Under the pieces are notes generated by a model, which did no database searches, was not told the origin of the DNA, and was given only the letters and a program-made list of their open reading frames with translations. This document shows, in pieces, positions 8,714 through 18,436 of a DNA stretch of 64,000 nt (positions are counted from its first letter, which is position 1; each line of letters starts with the position of its first letter). A program made the translations under genes and the position numbers. The DNA lies in assembly GCA_028724885.1 (NCBI GenBank), contig JAQYTJ010000018.1:1-64000 (forward strand), written 5' to 3'. The stretch is from Bacteroidales bacterium (GTDB lineage: Bacteria; Bacteroidota; Bacteroidia; Bacteroidales; UBA932).

Positions 8714-9462
8714 GATGATTTTTTATTAGCAAGCAGCAGAAACACGCATGGGCGTTTGCCGATGGCCGCAGGCATCTTGCGCCATTCCCTCACTGACTTT
8801 GTGTCAATGTATTCATTATCAGTGGTGATGTTCGCTGCGACGGTGAGCATTGTGGCAGGCGAAAGGCTCTGCAGCAGGTCAGCCATAAGAGAATCGTTAC
8901 GATAAGGCGTCTCGATGAATATCTGCGTCTGATGCAGCTGCAATGATCTTTTTTCCACTTCGGTGATCGCTCTCCTGCGCTCCTCAGTCTTGGCTGGGAG
9001 GTAGCCCACGAAGGCGAAGCTCTGCCCGTTGAGGCCCGATGCCATGAGAGCAAGCATCAGGGAAGAAGGCCCTACCATGGGCACTACCTTTATTTTATGA
9101 ATATGACAGAGCGCGACTACCTGGGCTCCTGGGTCGGCGACGGCTGGCAGGCCGGCCTCGGTGATGAGCCCAACATCGGTAGGATTCCCGGAAGCATCTG
9201 AAAACATATTTATAAAGCCCTCTATCTCAGAAGGTTTGGTATGTTCGTTTAGCTCCCTTAACTCTAATTCGCCAATGTGTCCCTTCAGCCCTGCGGAAGA
9301 AAGAAATCGGCGGGCGGTCCTTGTTTCTTCGACTACGAAGCGCTTTATGCTTTTAAGGCGTTCCAGCACTGGTGCGGGCAGCACTAAAGCAGGATCGTAT
9401 TCTCCCAGAGTGGTAGGAATCAAATATAGTGTTCCGAATGCCATATATTCATTAATTTTCAA
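8692..9462 (-). CDS. SAM-dependent methyltransferase, tetrapyrrole-methylase/RsmI family
   Basis: 256-residue protein of the tetrapyrrole (corrin/porphyrin) methylase superfamily, closest in layout to RsmI, which 2'-O-methylates C1402 of 16S rRNA. Visible motifs: GTLYLIPTTLGEYDP at the N-terminus, VGLITEAGLPAVADPGAQVV (SAM loop, about residues 96-115) and VPMVGPSSLMLALMASG. It is shorter than E. coli RsmI (about 286 residues), as in the Bacteroidetes subgroup, so rRNA specificity is probable but not certain. It overlaps tamB by 11 bases and folB by 22. Confidence 0.87.
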   Translation of the reverse strand: MKINEYMAFGTLYLIPTTLGEYDPALVLPAPVLERLKSIKRFVVEETRTARRFLSSAGLKGHIGELELRELNEHTKPSEIEGFINMFSDASGNPTDVGLITEAGLPAVADPGAQVVALCHIHKIKVVPMVGPSSLMLALMASGLNGQSFAFVGYLPAKTEERRRAITEVEKRSLQLHQTQIFIETPYRNDSLMADLLQSLSPATMLTVAANITTDNEYIDTKSVREWRKMPAAIGKRPCVFLLLANKKSSWIKKEK

Positions 9463-12400
9463 TCTTTATAACCTTTTTCTCTTTCTCTGGCTCCACAGCC
9501 TCGCTACGATTTTTCTTTGTGAAGAGTCTTTTGATGAAATCTGTGAATTTGTTGAACTCTACTTGGTAGGCGAGACCAACGCCATTGCGCTGGGTATTGT
9601 CGAGGTAATTCGTGTAGTCATCGGCAGAGTGGGAGAATAGCGTCAGGCGAACCCGTCCAGGCTTATCCAGCTTTATTTCTATGTCTATGTCTCCGACGAC
9701 GTCGCTACCCTGCGTCGCAGAATTGTTGTAATCCCTGTTGCCGAAAGCTCCATTCACGATGACTCTGTTGTTGAAGAGCTGGGTAGACACGGCCACATCG
9801 AAAATATTCGTTCCGCTTTCGCTTGACTGGTAGTTAAGGCCGAGATCAAGCGGGATATTCAGTTTATTAAGAATGCTGTTCAACTGGCCTGCCATTATTT
9901 CAGCTACGCTGGAGTAGAGCGAGGCTGTGTTGTTCACGACACCTGACTGTTCGTTTGGCATGAAGGTATTTGAAATCAGCAGTGACAGGAACTGCCTCTG
10001 AACCTTGTCCTCGGTGTTAAGAGCACTCTCTACCTTCCCCTGGGTCGTAGGGTCCAGATCTGGGATTTCGATGGAGAATTTGAGAGATGGCTCCCTTAGC
10101 CTGCCCGAGACGCCGATATTGCAATTTACTGTCCTTCTGGCCGATACGGTTGTCGTGTCAGCGATTAACGTAGCCACGGAGGCTTTCGTCGTGTACTGTC
10201 CCGTGATGTCCAGCCTGCTATCCATTATGTCTCCATTGAACCTTACGGAACTGCCGTCAGTAATGGAAAAATCTCTCTGGGCAATGTTCATTGCATTGAA
10301 ATGGAAGTTTCCTTGGCTTATCGTATATTCCCCATTGAGAGTGAAAACATCCCTGGATGGCCTTACATTCATGTCGATATTTCCTACGCCTCTGGCAGTC
10401 AGCACGTTGCCGGCGGATCTATCGACCTCGACGTAGGCTTCTGTGCTAGGATTTACGTTTATCCTCAGCCTGACCCCAAAGTCATTGCTCTTCTTCTGGC
10501 TGCTTGCAAGGTTGTTCATCATCAGGTCATATGGGTCGACATATTCATACTTCTCCTCTTCCTTGAAAGACAGCAGGTCGCTACTCTTCGCATTCGAGGC
10601 ATTGTCGATAGGAATATGTAAAGTGCCTTCTTTCTCAGTCCTGGCATTTATGTCTATGAATATGGCGTTGAAAGGTCCCTTGATTGAGACATCACCGCTA
10701 GCGAACACTTTGCCGTTGAAAGACTGATTGTCGGCAGCGGTCGTATTCAAGGCAAGCAACTGATTAAGCTTAATCTTCGTCTCAAGGTGGAAATCTTTCA
10801 ATCCATTGAAAAGAAGGCCTCCAGACAACACTCCAGTGCCATTATATGAATCCTTTATTTCGTCATTGTCGAAGTGAAGTCCTGTTTCATCTAAGTGGAA
10901 AGGGCCGTTCACCCTGTATGGTACCTTCGTGAAAGCCACTTGAAGCAAGGCATTGTCAAACTTTGCATCCTGGCTTGTCAGATTGAGTTTTTCGGGCGTT
11001 CCTCTAGCAGTGATTTTTCCCGATACATTCCCTTCGAATTTGCTGAAAACCGAGGCCAGGAAAGGACTGGCATAGCCAAGATTGAAGTCAGCTAAGTCTA
11101 CGGTGGCTTCAATCTGCTTGTCCCTCATGCCATAATTACCTTTAATGTCTATATTCCTATTTCCGCCAAGGTCGTTCCTCACTATGAAATTCAGCCTGTC
11201 ACGGCTGTTGTCCAAGACGCTGGCGGCATGGAGCGTGCCTGCCTCATAGCCGCCTATGCTCAGAGAATCGCAGGCTAGATTTATCAGGAGGCCGGAATTG
11301 CTTTCGCGTGGCGAGATCAGATAGACTTTGCCTGTCGCAATTCCTTTAACTCCGATGTTCTGAGCGAATATATTGTTTAAGAGTTTTATATCGTAATTTG
11401 AAAGTTCAAACCTCAGAGTGTCTTTCTTTGTCTGTGACAGGCCTCCCTCGATGGAGATGCTCTGGTTATTGCTCACGGCGGATATCCTGCCAAGATGGAT
11501 GTCTTTCCCATTGATTTCGAACGAAGATGGCGCCACGCTCCATCCCTCCCCATCATGATAGATATTCGAAGGCAAAGTCTGGCCGCGAACTATCAGCTTG
11601 CCTTTCTCGTCTCTCAGAAGGTCTCCGCTCAGGTACATCTCGCCCCTATTGTCCTCCTCGGTCATGTTGTCGTAAGTCATGCCGAACCCGAAATGATTTT
11701 CATCGGCATAGATCATCATGTTGTTATTCTTGAAGTTAAGGGATGCTACATTGAATTCGGCGCTAGTCATCGTGCCATTTATGCTGCCGTTCGAGTTGTC
11801 TATCAGCATGTCTAGGTTCCTGAGGTAGTTACGCCCTTTCGCAATTCTAGGCGATCTAAGGTTCATCCTTACTGAACCGTTTGCCTGTACGCCGAAATTA
11901 AGAAACGTGCTGTCGGCGACGTAGAGGCCAGGGAAAATGGAATTGATGATATTCTTTTTGTCATGCAGGGATGCATCTATTGAATATTTTTCCCCATGCC
12001 AGCTGTCGTATGCCTTCGTTAGCAGTGCGGGGAGGTCTCTTTGCACAGTGAGCTGCATGACATCTCCGGCAATGCTGGTTAATGGCTTGTCCCCCACGTA
12101 ATTAGCGGTCAGCATGTCGGAGGTGATATTCATCCTGTAGATATTGTCTGACGAATGGGATTTCATGCAGATGTCTCCCACATGGAATGTCCCCAAGTCA
12201 TTCTCCAGCACGAGATTATTCAAATCCAGGTCGCCTATAAGGTCTTTCCTCTCAACATTCACGTAATTGGCATTTACCTGGCCGGATATTCTCTTGATGC
12301 CGAATTTGCTTAGTTTCATTTTTTCTAGGTCTGCGTAGCCGATGTCTGCGAAGAACTTGTATACGCCGTTTCTAGTCTTGTCGGAAAGAGAGAATATTCC

Positions 12401-13993
12401 TTGGAAAATAAAGTTCAAATTAGGGTCGCTGCAAATTATTCTGCCGTCGAATGCCTTTTGTGAATATGTTCCAGCGCCGATGATGGTAGTATAGTCATAA
12501 CCAAGAGCATTCAGCCTTTTAACTTGCAGGGTGTCTATCCTCACCGCAGTTTTCCCAGAGCCAATGTCTGCCTGTATAGAAGTACGCAATGTCGCAGGGC
12601 CGAGAGTAGGAACATTCAGTATTCGCCCTAAATCAAGATTGTTAGTGGTCACATTCCCGCCTATCTGCTTAGCATGTCCCTTTGTTATCAGATGGTTGAA
12701 TCTTATGTCGGCTGTCAGGCTGCCAGATTTCTTCGTGGTGATTTTTCCCTCAATCGCTAGCTTGTCCAGCAGGCCGCTCAATTTACCATTGAATGTCAGC
12801 TCCTCGTGTGGAGCGAACTTGCCTATGGCAGCCTTTGCCCTTGGCACCCATCCATGCAGCAACTGTTCTATTCCTTTAGACGTGAAATTCAAGTCTTTGG
12901 CTAGGAAATTAAGGTTGAGATCATTAATCTCCGGCAGGCCCGTCAGATGACCCTGCAAAGTGCCGTTTATGCCGCAGTTCCTTTCATTGAACTTTAGAAT
13001 ATTCACGACTAAATCGCTGATAGACCCATCTAGCTTGCAGTCGTGAATGTCCATTATCATATTTTTGCCTTCCATGGCTTTCACATAGTAAGCTAGGCTC
13101 TCGAAATCCAGCCTGCTCTCTTCCATGTCGGTAGTGATATGTACCCTCTTGAGGAAGTCGAAGAACGGCCTCTCTTTTTCGAAAGTCATTGTGAACTGCT
13201 TGAACGAAAGGTCGGAATAGTTGTCTACTATTTTCAGATCGTCTATTACCGTTTGCTGATGCCCCACCTTCGTCTTGCCACTCATGAAGCTAACATCGTA
13301 GCCGCTTTTCTCGGAAAAAGCAAGATTTGTAACCTCACCCTCTACGTAGCCGCCAGCAAATGAGGCCTTCCGGCCTTCAAGTTTGTGGATAGTGATGTCC
13401 AAGTCTTTCCAGTTTATGCCAAAGTTTTTTACCTCAGGATTATTCAGATTAATTAGTCTGAATCTGAAATTATCTATTTCCACATCCCTGGCATCGAATA
13501 TATTCCCTTGCTCTTTTTCGACGGTATCTTTTTTTGCGTTCTGAGATTTGAAAGCCCTACTGATGTTCGAGCCTCTTTGGCCTGTGACTAGCATGAACGA
13601 AGCATTGCTGACGGCAGCCTTTCCTATGTGCAGACCCTCTTTCTTGAAAAGGCCTTTAAGTGAGAATGTAGCTGTGATTGTCTCAGCTCTGGCGACCGTG
13701 TCCAGGACTTCTCCTTTCAAGGTGTCAGGGGCTGGGTCTATTATTGCCGCATTTTTCAGGACTATCGCATTGAATGGCTTAAGATGGATTCTAGAGAATT
13801 CTATTTTAGCGCCGATGCTCTTCTCTAGACTTTCTAAGACTTTTTTAGTTACGAATGTCTGCACGGCGGAGGTTTGCATGAGTATGACGATGGCAAAAAG
13901 CAGAGCTGCTATTGCCAGGATCACCAGCCAGAATATCTTAAAACCCCTTCTCACAAAAAGCAAAAATAGCAAAAAAAACTCTATATTTGCCAA
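9452..13993 (-). CDS. tamB: Translocation/assembly module TamB (DUF490)
   Basis: Very large (about 1,500 residues) AsmA/TamB-type protein. One N-terminal membrane helix (IFWLVILAIAALLFAIVILM) is followed by SAVQTFVTKKVLESLEKSIG and long beta-taco repeats; the C-terminal 350 residues contain the conserved TamB domain (NGEYTISQGNFHFNAMN; GLNYQSSESGTNIFDVAVS). TamB spans the periplasm and helps move lipids or fold outer-membrane proteins. The longest frame uses TTG at 13993; a GTG at 13954 is another possible start and no ATG is available nearby. First gene of the minus-strand group, divergent from tsaD. Confidence 0.9.
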   Translation of the reverse strand: MANIEFFLLFLLFVRRGFKIFWLVILAIAALLFAIVILMQTSAVQTFVTKKVLESLEKSIGAKIEFSRIHLKPFNAIVLKNAAIIDPAPDTLKGEVLDTVARAETITATFSLKGLFKKEGLHIGKAAVSNASFMLVTGQRGSNISRAFKSQNAKKDTVEKEQGNIFDARDVEIDNFRFRLINLNNPEVKNFGINWKDLDITIHKLEGRKASFAGGYVEGEVTNLAFSEKSGYDVSFMSGKTKVGHQQTVIDDLKIVDNYSDLSFKQFTMTFEKERPFFDFLKRVHITTDMEESRLDFESLAYYVKAMEGKNMIMDIHDCKLDGSISDLVVNILKFNERNCGINGTLQGHLTGLPEINDLNLNFLAKDLNFTSKGIEQLLHGWVPRAKAAIGKFAPHEELTFNGKLSGLLDKLAIEGKITTKKSGSLTADIRFNHLITKGHAKQIGGNVTTNNLDLGRILNVPTLGPATLRTSIQADIGSGKTAVRIDTLQVKRLNALGYDYTTIIGAGTYSQKAFDGRIICSDPNLNFIFQGIFSLSDKTRNGVYKFFADIGYADLEKMKLSKFGIKRISGQVNANYVNVERKDLIGDLDLNNLVLENDLGTFHVGDICMKSHSSDNIYRMNITSDMLTANYVGDKPLTSIAGDVMQLTVQRDLPALLTKAYDSWHGEKYSIDASLHDKKNIINSIFPGLYVADSTFLNFGVQANGSVRMNLRSPRIAKGRNYLRNLDMLIDNSNGSINGTMTSAEFNVASLNFKNNNMMIYADENHFGFGMTYDNMTEEDNRGEMYLSGDLLRDEKGKLIVRGQTLPSNIYHDGEGWSVAPSSFEINGKDIHLGRISAVSNNQSISIEGGLSQTKKDTLRFELSNYDIKLLNNIFAQNIGVKGIATGKVYLISPRESNSGLLINLACDSLSIGGYEAGTLHAASVLDNSRDRLNFIVRNDLGGNRNIDIKGNYGMRDKQIEATVDLADFNLGYASPFLASVFSKFEGNVSGKITARGTPEKLNLTSQDAKFDNALLQVAFTKVPYRVNGPFHLDETGLHFDNDEIKDSYNGTGVLSGGLLFNGLKDFHLETKIKLNQLLALNTTAADNQSFNGKVFASGDVSIKGPFNAIFIDINARTEKEGTLHIPIDNASNAKSSDLLSFKEEEKYEYVDPYDLMMNNLASSQKKSNDFGVRLRINVNPSTEAYVEVDRSAGNVLTARGVGNIDMNVRPSRDVFTLNGEYTISQGNFHFNAMNIAQRDFSITDGSSVRFNGDIMDSRLDITGQYTTKASVATLIADTTTVSARRTVNCNIGVSGRLREPSLKFSIEIPDLDPTTQGKVESALNTEDKVQRQFLSLLISNTFMPNEQSGVVNNTASLYSSVAEIMAGQLNSILNKLNIPLDLGLNYQSSESGTNIFDVAVSTQLFNNRVIVNGAFGNRDYNNSATQGSDVVGDIDIEIKLDKPGRVRLTLFSHSADDYTNYLDNTQRNGVGLAYQVEFNKFTDFIKRLFTKKNRSEAVEPEKEKKVIKIEN
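13982..13989 (+). promoter_or_regulatory. -7 promoter box of tsaD
   Basis: TATATTTG, an exact TAnnTTTG match, ends 24 bases before the tsaD ATG at 14013. On the opposite strand a second match (TATTTTTG, about 13966-13973) points toward tamB, so the two divergent operons seem to be driven from the same short region. Confidence 0.55.
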
Positions 13994-14012
13994 TGATAAA
14001 GTTTCTTTGAAT

Positions 14013-15035
14013 ATGTCTGATTACATCCTTGGGATAGAGTCGAGCTGCGACGACACTTCTGCCGCCGTCATAAAGGATGGCTTCCTGATGTCGAATGTCA
14101 TTGCAGGCCAGCAGGTGCATAAGGATTATGGCGGAGTTGTGCCGGAATTGGCTTCTCGCGCTCACGAGCAAAACATCGTGCCTGTCGTGAGTCAAGCTTT
14201 GGCCAAGGCTGGAATAAAACCCACTGATCTTACGGCAATTGCTTTCACCAGAGGCCCGGGTCTGCTTGGGTCGCTTCTGGTAGGCACCTCTTTCGCAAAG
14301 GCACTCGGAGTGGCCCTGAATATTCCTATAGTTATGGTCAACCACCTTCAAGGACATATTCTTGCAGATTTCATTAAGCAGCCGGAGAAGGAAAACATGC
14401 ATCCGTCGTTTCCTTACCTCTGCCTTCTGGTTTCAGGCGGAAACTCGCAGATAGTCAGGGTTGACAATCCGCTGAATTACGAGATTCTTGGGCAGACGAT
14501 AGACGATGCCGTTGGCGAGGCTTTCGATAAATGCTCGAAAATGATGGGCTTGGGCTATCCTGGAGGCCCTATTATTGACAAATTGGCGAAATTGGGCGAC
14601 CCTGACCGCTTCCAGTTCGCCAAGCCTCAGATTCCGGGGCTGGATTACAGTTTCAGTGGGGTGAAGACCTCTCTGCTATATTTTGTCAGAGACCAGCTGA
14701 AAGAAGATCCGGATTTCATGGAGAAAAACAAGGAGGACATTTGCGCTAGCTTTCAGAAGACTTTGATTGACATATTGCTGAGCAAGCTCATTAAGGCTGC
14801 TAAACAGACTGGCATTAGGGAAATAACCATCGGCGGCGGCGTTTCAGCAAACAGCGGGTTACGCAATCGCATCGAAGAGGAAGGCCGCAATCGTGGCTGG
14901 AACACATATCTTCCTGAATTCAAGTTCACAACAGACAATGCTGCTATGATTGCCATAGCGGGATATTTTCATTATCTTCATGGGGAGCGCACCCCACTGG
15001 ATGTGGCTCCAGTTTCAAGAATAGCCGATTTTTAA
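14013..15035 (+). CDS. tsaD: tRNA threonylcarbamoyladenosine transferase TsaD
   Basis: 340-residue ASKHA-fold protein that transfers the threonylcarbamoyl group to A37 of tRNA, giving t6A. Visible: ILGIESSCDDTSAAV at the N-terminus, the metal-binding HLQGH motif (HLQGHILADF, about residue 111), LVSGGNSQIV, DDAVGEAFDKCSKMMGLGYP, and GGGVSANSGLRNRI. The open frame extends far upstream, but that part is antisense to tamB; ATG 14013 is the right start because it begins the family sequence and follows a -7 box. It works in the same tRNA-modification pathway as mtaB. Confidence 0.96.
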   Translation: MSDYILGIESSCDDTSAAVIKDGFLMSNVIAGQQVHKDYGGVVPELASRAHEQNIVPVVSQALAKAGIKPTDLTAIAFTRGPGLLGSLLVGTSFAKALGVALNIPIVMVNHLQGHILADFIKQPEKENMHPSFPYLCLLVSGGNSQIVRVDNPLNYEILGQTIDDAVGEAFDKCSKMMGLGYPGGPIIDKLAKLGDPDRFQFAKPQIPGLDYSFSGVKTSLLYFVRDQLKEDPDFMEKNKEDICASFQKTLIDILLSKLIKAAKQTGIREITIGGGVSANSGLRNRIEEEGRNRGWNTYLPEFKFTTDNAAMIAIAGYFHYLHGERTPLDVAPVSRIADF

Positions 15036-15038
15036 AAT

Positions 15039-17261
15039 ATGAGAGAGTTTGAAATGACTGGCCGCATAGGGCGAGACCTGAGGCCGGATGACGTTAGAAT
15101 CGTGGCAGCAAGAGAACTACTGCTGCGCGGAAATGTCATTATAAACGTGATTGACCCGACTAAATCTTTCCAGCCTGCTTTCCCGAATGCGGATTATACA
15201 TGCGTGATTGCTAAACGTTCGATAGATGCTAGGGACGAGGTCGTTTACCGCTATAGAATAGAGGTTTACGATAATAGGCGCGAGTCTTATCACCCATACG
15301 AGATTCCTGAATATAAAGACGTGCATGAGGCTGAGCCGGCGATAATCGTCGGTGCCGGCCCTGCTGGCATTTTCGCTGCTCTTAAGCTTCTGACGCTGGG
15401 ACGCAAGCCAATTATCCTGGAAAGAGGAAAGGACGTGCATGGACGCAAGTTCGACATGGCTAAGCTTTCGAAGGATGGCGTGCTGAATCCGGATTCGAAC
15501 TACTGCTATGGTGAGGGTGGCGCTGGAGCTTTCTCCGATGGAAAGCTCTATACAAGGTCTTCCAAGAGAGGGGACATACGTGAGGTGCTGTACCAGCTCG
15601 TGAAATTCGGGGCGAATCCGCAGATTCTTGTGGACGCCCATGCCCACATAGGGTCTGACAGGTTGCCTAAAATAGTCGAGAACATCCGTCAGTGCATAAT
15701 AGAGCATGGAGGCGAGTATCATTTCGGTACGAAAGTGACCGATATCTCAAAGAAAGCCGATGGCACCATTACTGTCAAGGCTCTCGACAGCCAGAACCTT
15801 ACCAAGGCTGGTAAACCTTCTACCGTGAAGTATTATGCGAAGAAGGTAATATTGGCTGCAGGCCATTCGGCGAGAGATATTTATGACATGTTCGCTTCAA
15901 AGGGATGGTCTCTTGAGGCTAAAGGCTTTGCGATGGGCGTGAGAGTAGAGCATAGCCAAGCTGCAATAAATGGTATTCGTTATCACGGCCAGTGGAGGCC
16001 TGGAATGCCTGCTGCGGAATATTCATTCGCAAAGCAGGTCGGCGGCAGGGGAGTATATTCGTTCTGCATGTGTCCAGGAGGAATCTTGGTGCCGTCTGCC
16101 ACGGATCCTGAGACTATAGTGTTGAACGGGATGTCAAATTCTTCCAGGAGTGGACGTTTCGCCAATGCTGGTGCAGTAGTCCAGATAAATCCTGAAGATT
16201 TACCTGAGGAATATCAGAAATATGGTGCTTTAGCTGGGCTGGAGTGGCAGCACAGTATCGAGCATAAGATGTGGGAATATGTTCAAGGAAAAGCTGATAA
16301 TCCGATGGCTGCTCCTGCGCAGAGGATGAAGGATTTCTGCAACGGAGTCATCTCGGCTGACTTACCGGAGACTTCCTACAAGCCTGGCGTGGTATCAGCT
16401 CCGCTTCACAAGCTCCTTCCTGAATATATCGCAGGGAGGCTGCAGGTGGCTTTGAAAGAGGTGTTCTACGCTGGCCGACGAGTGAGAAAAGTCGTTGCCG
16501 GGCATGACGAAGATGCTGCCTATGCGGCATCTGATAGTGCTTCTTTTTCAGGAGAGTTGAAGGACGAGGATACATTTGTTCCTGAAACTGCTGTTCACGA
16601 AGAGTTGAATGACGAGAATACATTCGTTCTTGAATCTGCTGTTCCCGAAGAGTTGAAGGACGAGGATACATTCGTTCCTGAATCTGCTGCTGTCGAAGAT
16701 CCTGAGGTGGAGAAAAATGAAGTCATTGAAATTGAATATGATGAAAACAATACGGAGGATGCCCTTCTTGTTGGTGTTGAGTCTAGGACTTCGTCCCCTA
16801 TCAGGATTCCTAGAAATCCGAAATCATATGAGTCTGATGCTATGCATGGGCTTTATCCTGCCGGTGAAGGCGCAGGTTACTCAGGCGGAATTGTTTCGTC
16901 GGCGATTGACGGCATCAACTGTGCTGTCGCTGCTGTGACAGATGTCATGACTGAGGAAGCAGCGAACACCATTGAGAAATCGGACAAAGCAGTCACTGAT
17001 TCAGCTGAGATAGCTGACGAACTTGCCGCAGAGAGGGAATCTCAGGATACCGAGGAGCGCCAACGTAGGTTTGACGACCGTTCAGATGACAGGCCACGCA
17101 GGCGCTTCGACGACCGCCCTCGTAGGTTCGACGACCGTTCAGACGACAGGCCACGCAGGCGTTTTGATGACCGCCGTGACGATACGTTTAGGCGTGGACG
17201 CAGTTCTGATGAGCGTCCGCCAAGATCTGACCGACATTCCGATGAGGATTTAGGAGATTAA
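15039..17261 (+). CDS. FAD-dependent dehydrogenase with acidic repeat insertion and Arg/Asp-rich tail
   Basis: 740-residue protein of the COG2509 NAD(P)/FAD oxidoreductase family (cytosolic, substrate unknown). The FAD-binding GxGxxG appears as AIIVGAGPAGIFAALKLL (about residue 100), followed by YGEGGAGAFSDGKLYTRS, and near the C-terminus GVESRTSSPIRIPR and GLYPAGEGAGYSGGIVSSA. Two additions are unusual: an acidic insertion near residues 495-580 containing three 16-residue repeats (ELKDEDTFVPE type), placed before the VESRTSS motif, and a tail from about residue 650 built of FDDR-SDDRPRRR units. The core is intact. It starts three bases after tsaD. Confidence 0.85.
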   Translation: MREFEMTGRIGRDLRPDDVRIVAARELLLRGNVIINVIDPTKSFQPAFPNADYTCVIAKRSIDARDEVVYRYRIEVYDNRRESYHPYEIPEYKDVHEAEPAIIVGAGPAGIFAALKLLTLGRKPIILERGKDVHGRKFDMAKLSKDGVLNPDSNYCYGEGGAGAFSDGKLYTRSSKRGDIREVLYQLVKFGANPQILVDAHAHIGSDRLPKIVENIRQCIIEHGGEYHFGTKVTDISKKADGTITVKALDSQNLTKAGKPSTVKYYAKKVILAAGHSARDIYDMFASKGWSLEAKGFAMGVRVEHSQAAINGIRYHGQWRPGMPAAEYSFAKQVGGRGVYSFCMCPGGILVPSATDPETIVLNGMSNSSRSGRFANAGAVVQINPEDLPEEYQKYGALAGLEWQHSIEHKMWEYVQGKADNPMAAPAQRMKDFCNGVISADLPETSYKPGVVSAPLHKLLPEYIAGRLQVALKEVFYAGRRVRKVVAGHDEDAAYAASDSASFSGELKDEDTFVPETAVHEELNDENTFVLESAVPEELKDEDTFVPESAAVEDPEVEKNEVIEIEYDENNTEDALLVGVESRTSSPIRIPRNPKSYESDAMHGLYPAGEGAGYSGGIVSSAIDGINCAVAAVTDVMTEEAANTIEKSDKAVTDSAEIADELAAERESQDTEERQRRFDDRSDDRPRRRFDDRPRRFDDRSDDRPRRRFDDRRDDTFRRGRSSDERPPRSDRHSDEDLGD
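16554..16697 (+). repeat. Three 48-bp in-frame tandem repeats
   Basis: Three consecutive 48-base units, differing at a handful of positions, encode the 16-residue acidic repeat of the FAD dehydrogenase (unit begins GAGTTGAA and continues with GACGAG). The frame is kept through all units. Confidence 0.85.
17064..17177 (+). repeat. Two 57-bp in-frame tandem repeats in the Arg/Asp-rich tail
   Basis: Two 57-base (19-codon) units, each beginning CGTAGGTT and encoding RRFDDRSDDRPRRRFDDR-type sequence, lie in the C-terminal tail of the FAD dehydrogenase. They differ mainly at third codon positions, which suggests the protein sequence is held. Confidence 0.8.
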
Positions 17262-17263
17262 TA

Positions 17264-18436
17264 ATGAAACTCTGGCGGTCTTTATTGCTTCTGCCAATCT
17301 TGGCAGTGGTGTTTCTGGCAGGCTGTCAGAAAGACGATTCGAATGAACCAGAGCCTGGCAAAGGCAATCTCACGGAAAAGCCAGAGTTACGGAAAGCTGT
17401 CGATCAAATGGCTGCCGTTGCGCCTGAGACATATAAATATATTTCGGGCATAGAGGTCTGGCAGGAAGGTTACAAGCCTTCAGGAGCATGGCTCAATGGA
17501 ACCTCATCTAACACTCGGCACCAGATGTGGTCCGTCACCAAGACCTTCACGGGAATTGCAATTGGGATGGCTGTGAATGAGGGAAAGATTTCCGTTTCGG
17601 ACAAGGTCGCCCCGATGTTCTCCGAAGAGATTTCTCTCTCTGGCATTGCCGGTGGTGAATTGGAACGGGTCAATAAATTGACAGTTAAAGATTTGCTTAC
17701 GATGACCGACGGTCACTCCGAAGATGCCGTGGTCACAGCTGCAAAAACATATTCATTGTCATTGCTGAAATATCTCAAAGTTGGCCATGACTATTCGGAA
17801 GATTTGGCGGAGGTTCTCACAGATGTTCTGAAGGACATTGATAAAACCATTCCGCAGCTATTCTTTGACGCCGATTTTACTGAAGAGCCTGGCGATGACT
17901 TCGTCTATGACACATTCGCCTCTTGCCTCCTTGCTGAAATTCTTCGCCAGAGGACGGGACAGGATATTCATGAATATCTCGACAGCAGGCTGTTCAAACC
18001 TCTTGGTTTCGGCTCTACCCTTACGTGGGACAAGGTTCAAGGCTCTTCTGCTGGCGGATGGGGCCTGCATCTCACTACTGACGAAATGATTACGTTCGGA
18101 CGCTTGCTGATGGACAAAGGCAAATGGGACGACAGTCAAATCATTCCTTCTGAATGGGTGTCTTCTGCCATGTCGCCTCAGGTTAACTTCACTGGTGACG
18201 GTTACAGCGCCACCGGCTACGGTTATCAGATCTGGAGGATCCGCGACGGCTGGCTGTGCTCCGGCTTGTTCGGGCAATACATTGCCATTATTCCAGAAAA
18301 GAAGGCAGTCATCGCCATAACGACGGACTATCCACTGACTTCCAGCGCATTATTGCCCCTAATGAATGACCAGGGCCAGGCCGACGGCACTGTAGCCCTC
18401 TCCCTCGCTTGGAAGTACATCGTCCCAGCGCTATAA
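17264..18436 (+). CDS. Serine hydrolase lipoprotein, beta-lactamase class C / PBP4* fold
   Basis: 390-residue lipoprotein (signal peptide ending VFLAGC, lipobox cysteine near residue 21) with a class C beta-lactamase-type serine hydrolase domain. The nucleophile is in WSVTKTFTGIAIG (SxxK motif SVTK, about residue 90). The second motif appears as YDTFASCLLAEIL (Tyr-Asp-Thr in place of the YxN motif). The HTG/KTG-like third motif is not obvious; SGLFGQYI is at the expected position. Such proteins include esterases, D-aminopeptidases and 6-aminohexanoate-dimer hydrolases, so antibiotic hydrolysis should not be assumed. It begins two bases after the FAD dehydrogenase stop. Confidence 0.87.
   Translation: MKLWRSLLLLPILAVVFLAGCQKDDSNEPEPGKGNLTEKPELRKAVDQMAAVAPETYKYISGIEVWQEGYKPSGAWLNGTSSNTRHQMWSVTKTFTGIAIGMAVNEGKISVSDKVAPMFSEEISLSGIAGGELERVNKLTVKDLLTMTDGHSEDAVVTAAKTYSLSLLKYLKVGHDYSEDLAEVLTDVLKDIDKTIPQLFFDADFTEEPGDDFVYDTFASCLLAEILRQRTGQDIHEYLDSRLFKPLGFGSTLTWDKVQGSSAGGWGLHLTTDEMITFGRLLMDKGKWDDSQIIPSEWVSSAMSPQVNFTGDGYSATGYGYQIWRIRDGWLCSGLFGQYIAIIPEKKAVIAITTDYPLTSSALLPLMNDQGQADGTVALSLAWKYIVPAL

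Noticed and set aside
13548..14012. Upstream extension of the tsaD frame
   Set aside because: It lies antisense to tamB, is not TsaD-like and precedes the tsaD promoter box.
17264..18436. Antibiotic-resistance beta-lactamase
   Set aside because: The fold and SxxK motif fit class C-type serine hydrolases in general; the YxN and KTG motifs are not canonical, so no resistance function is claimed.
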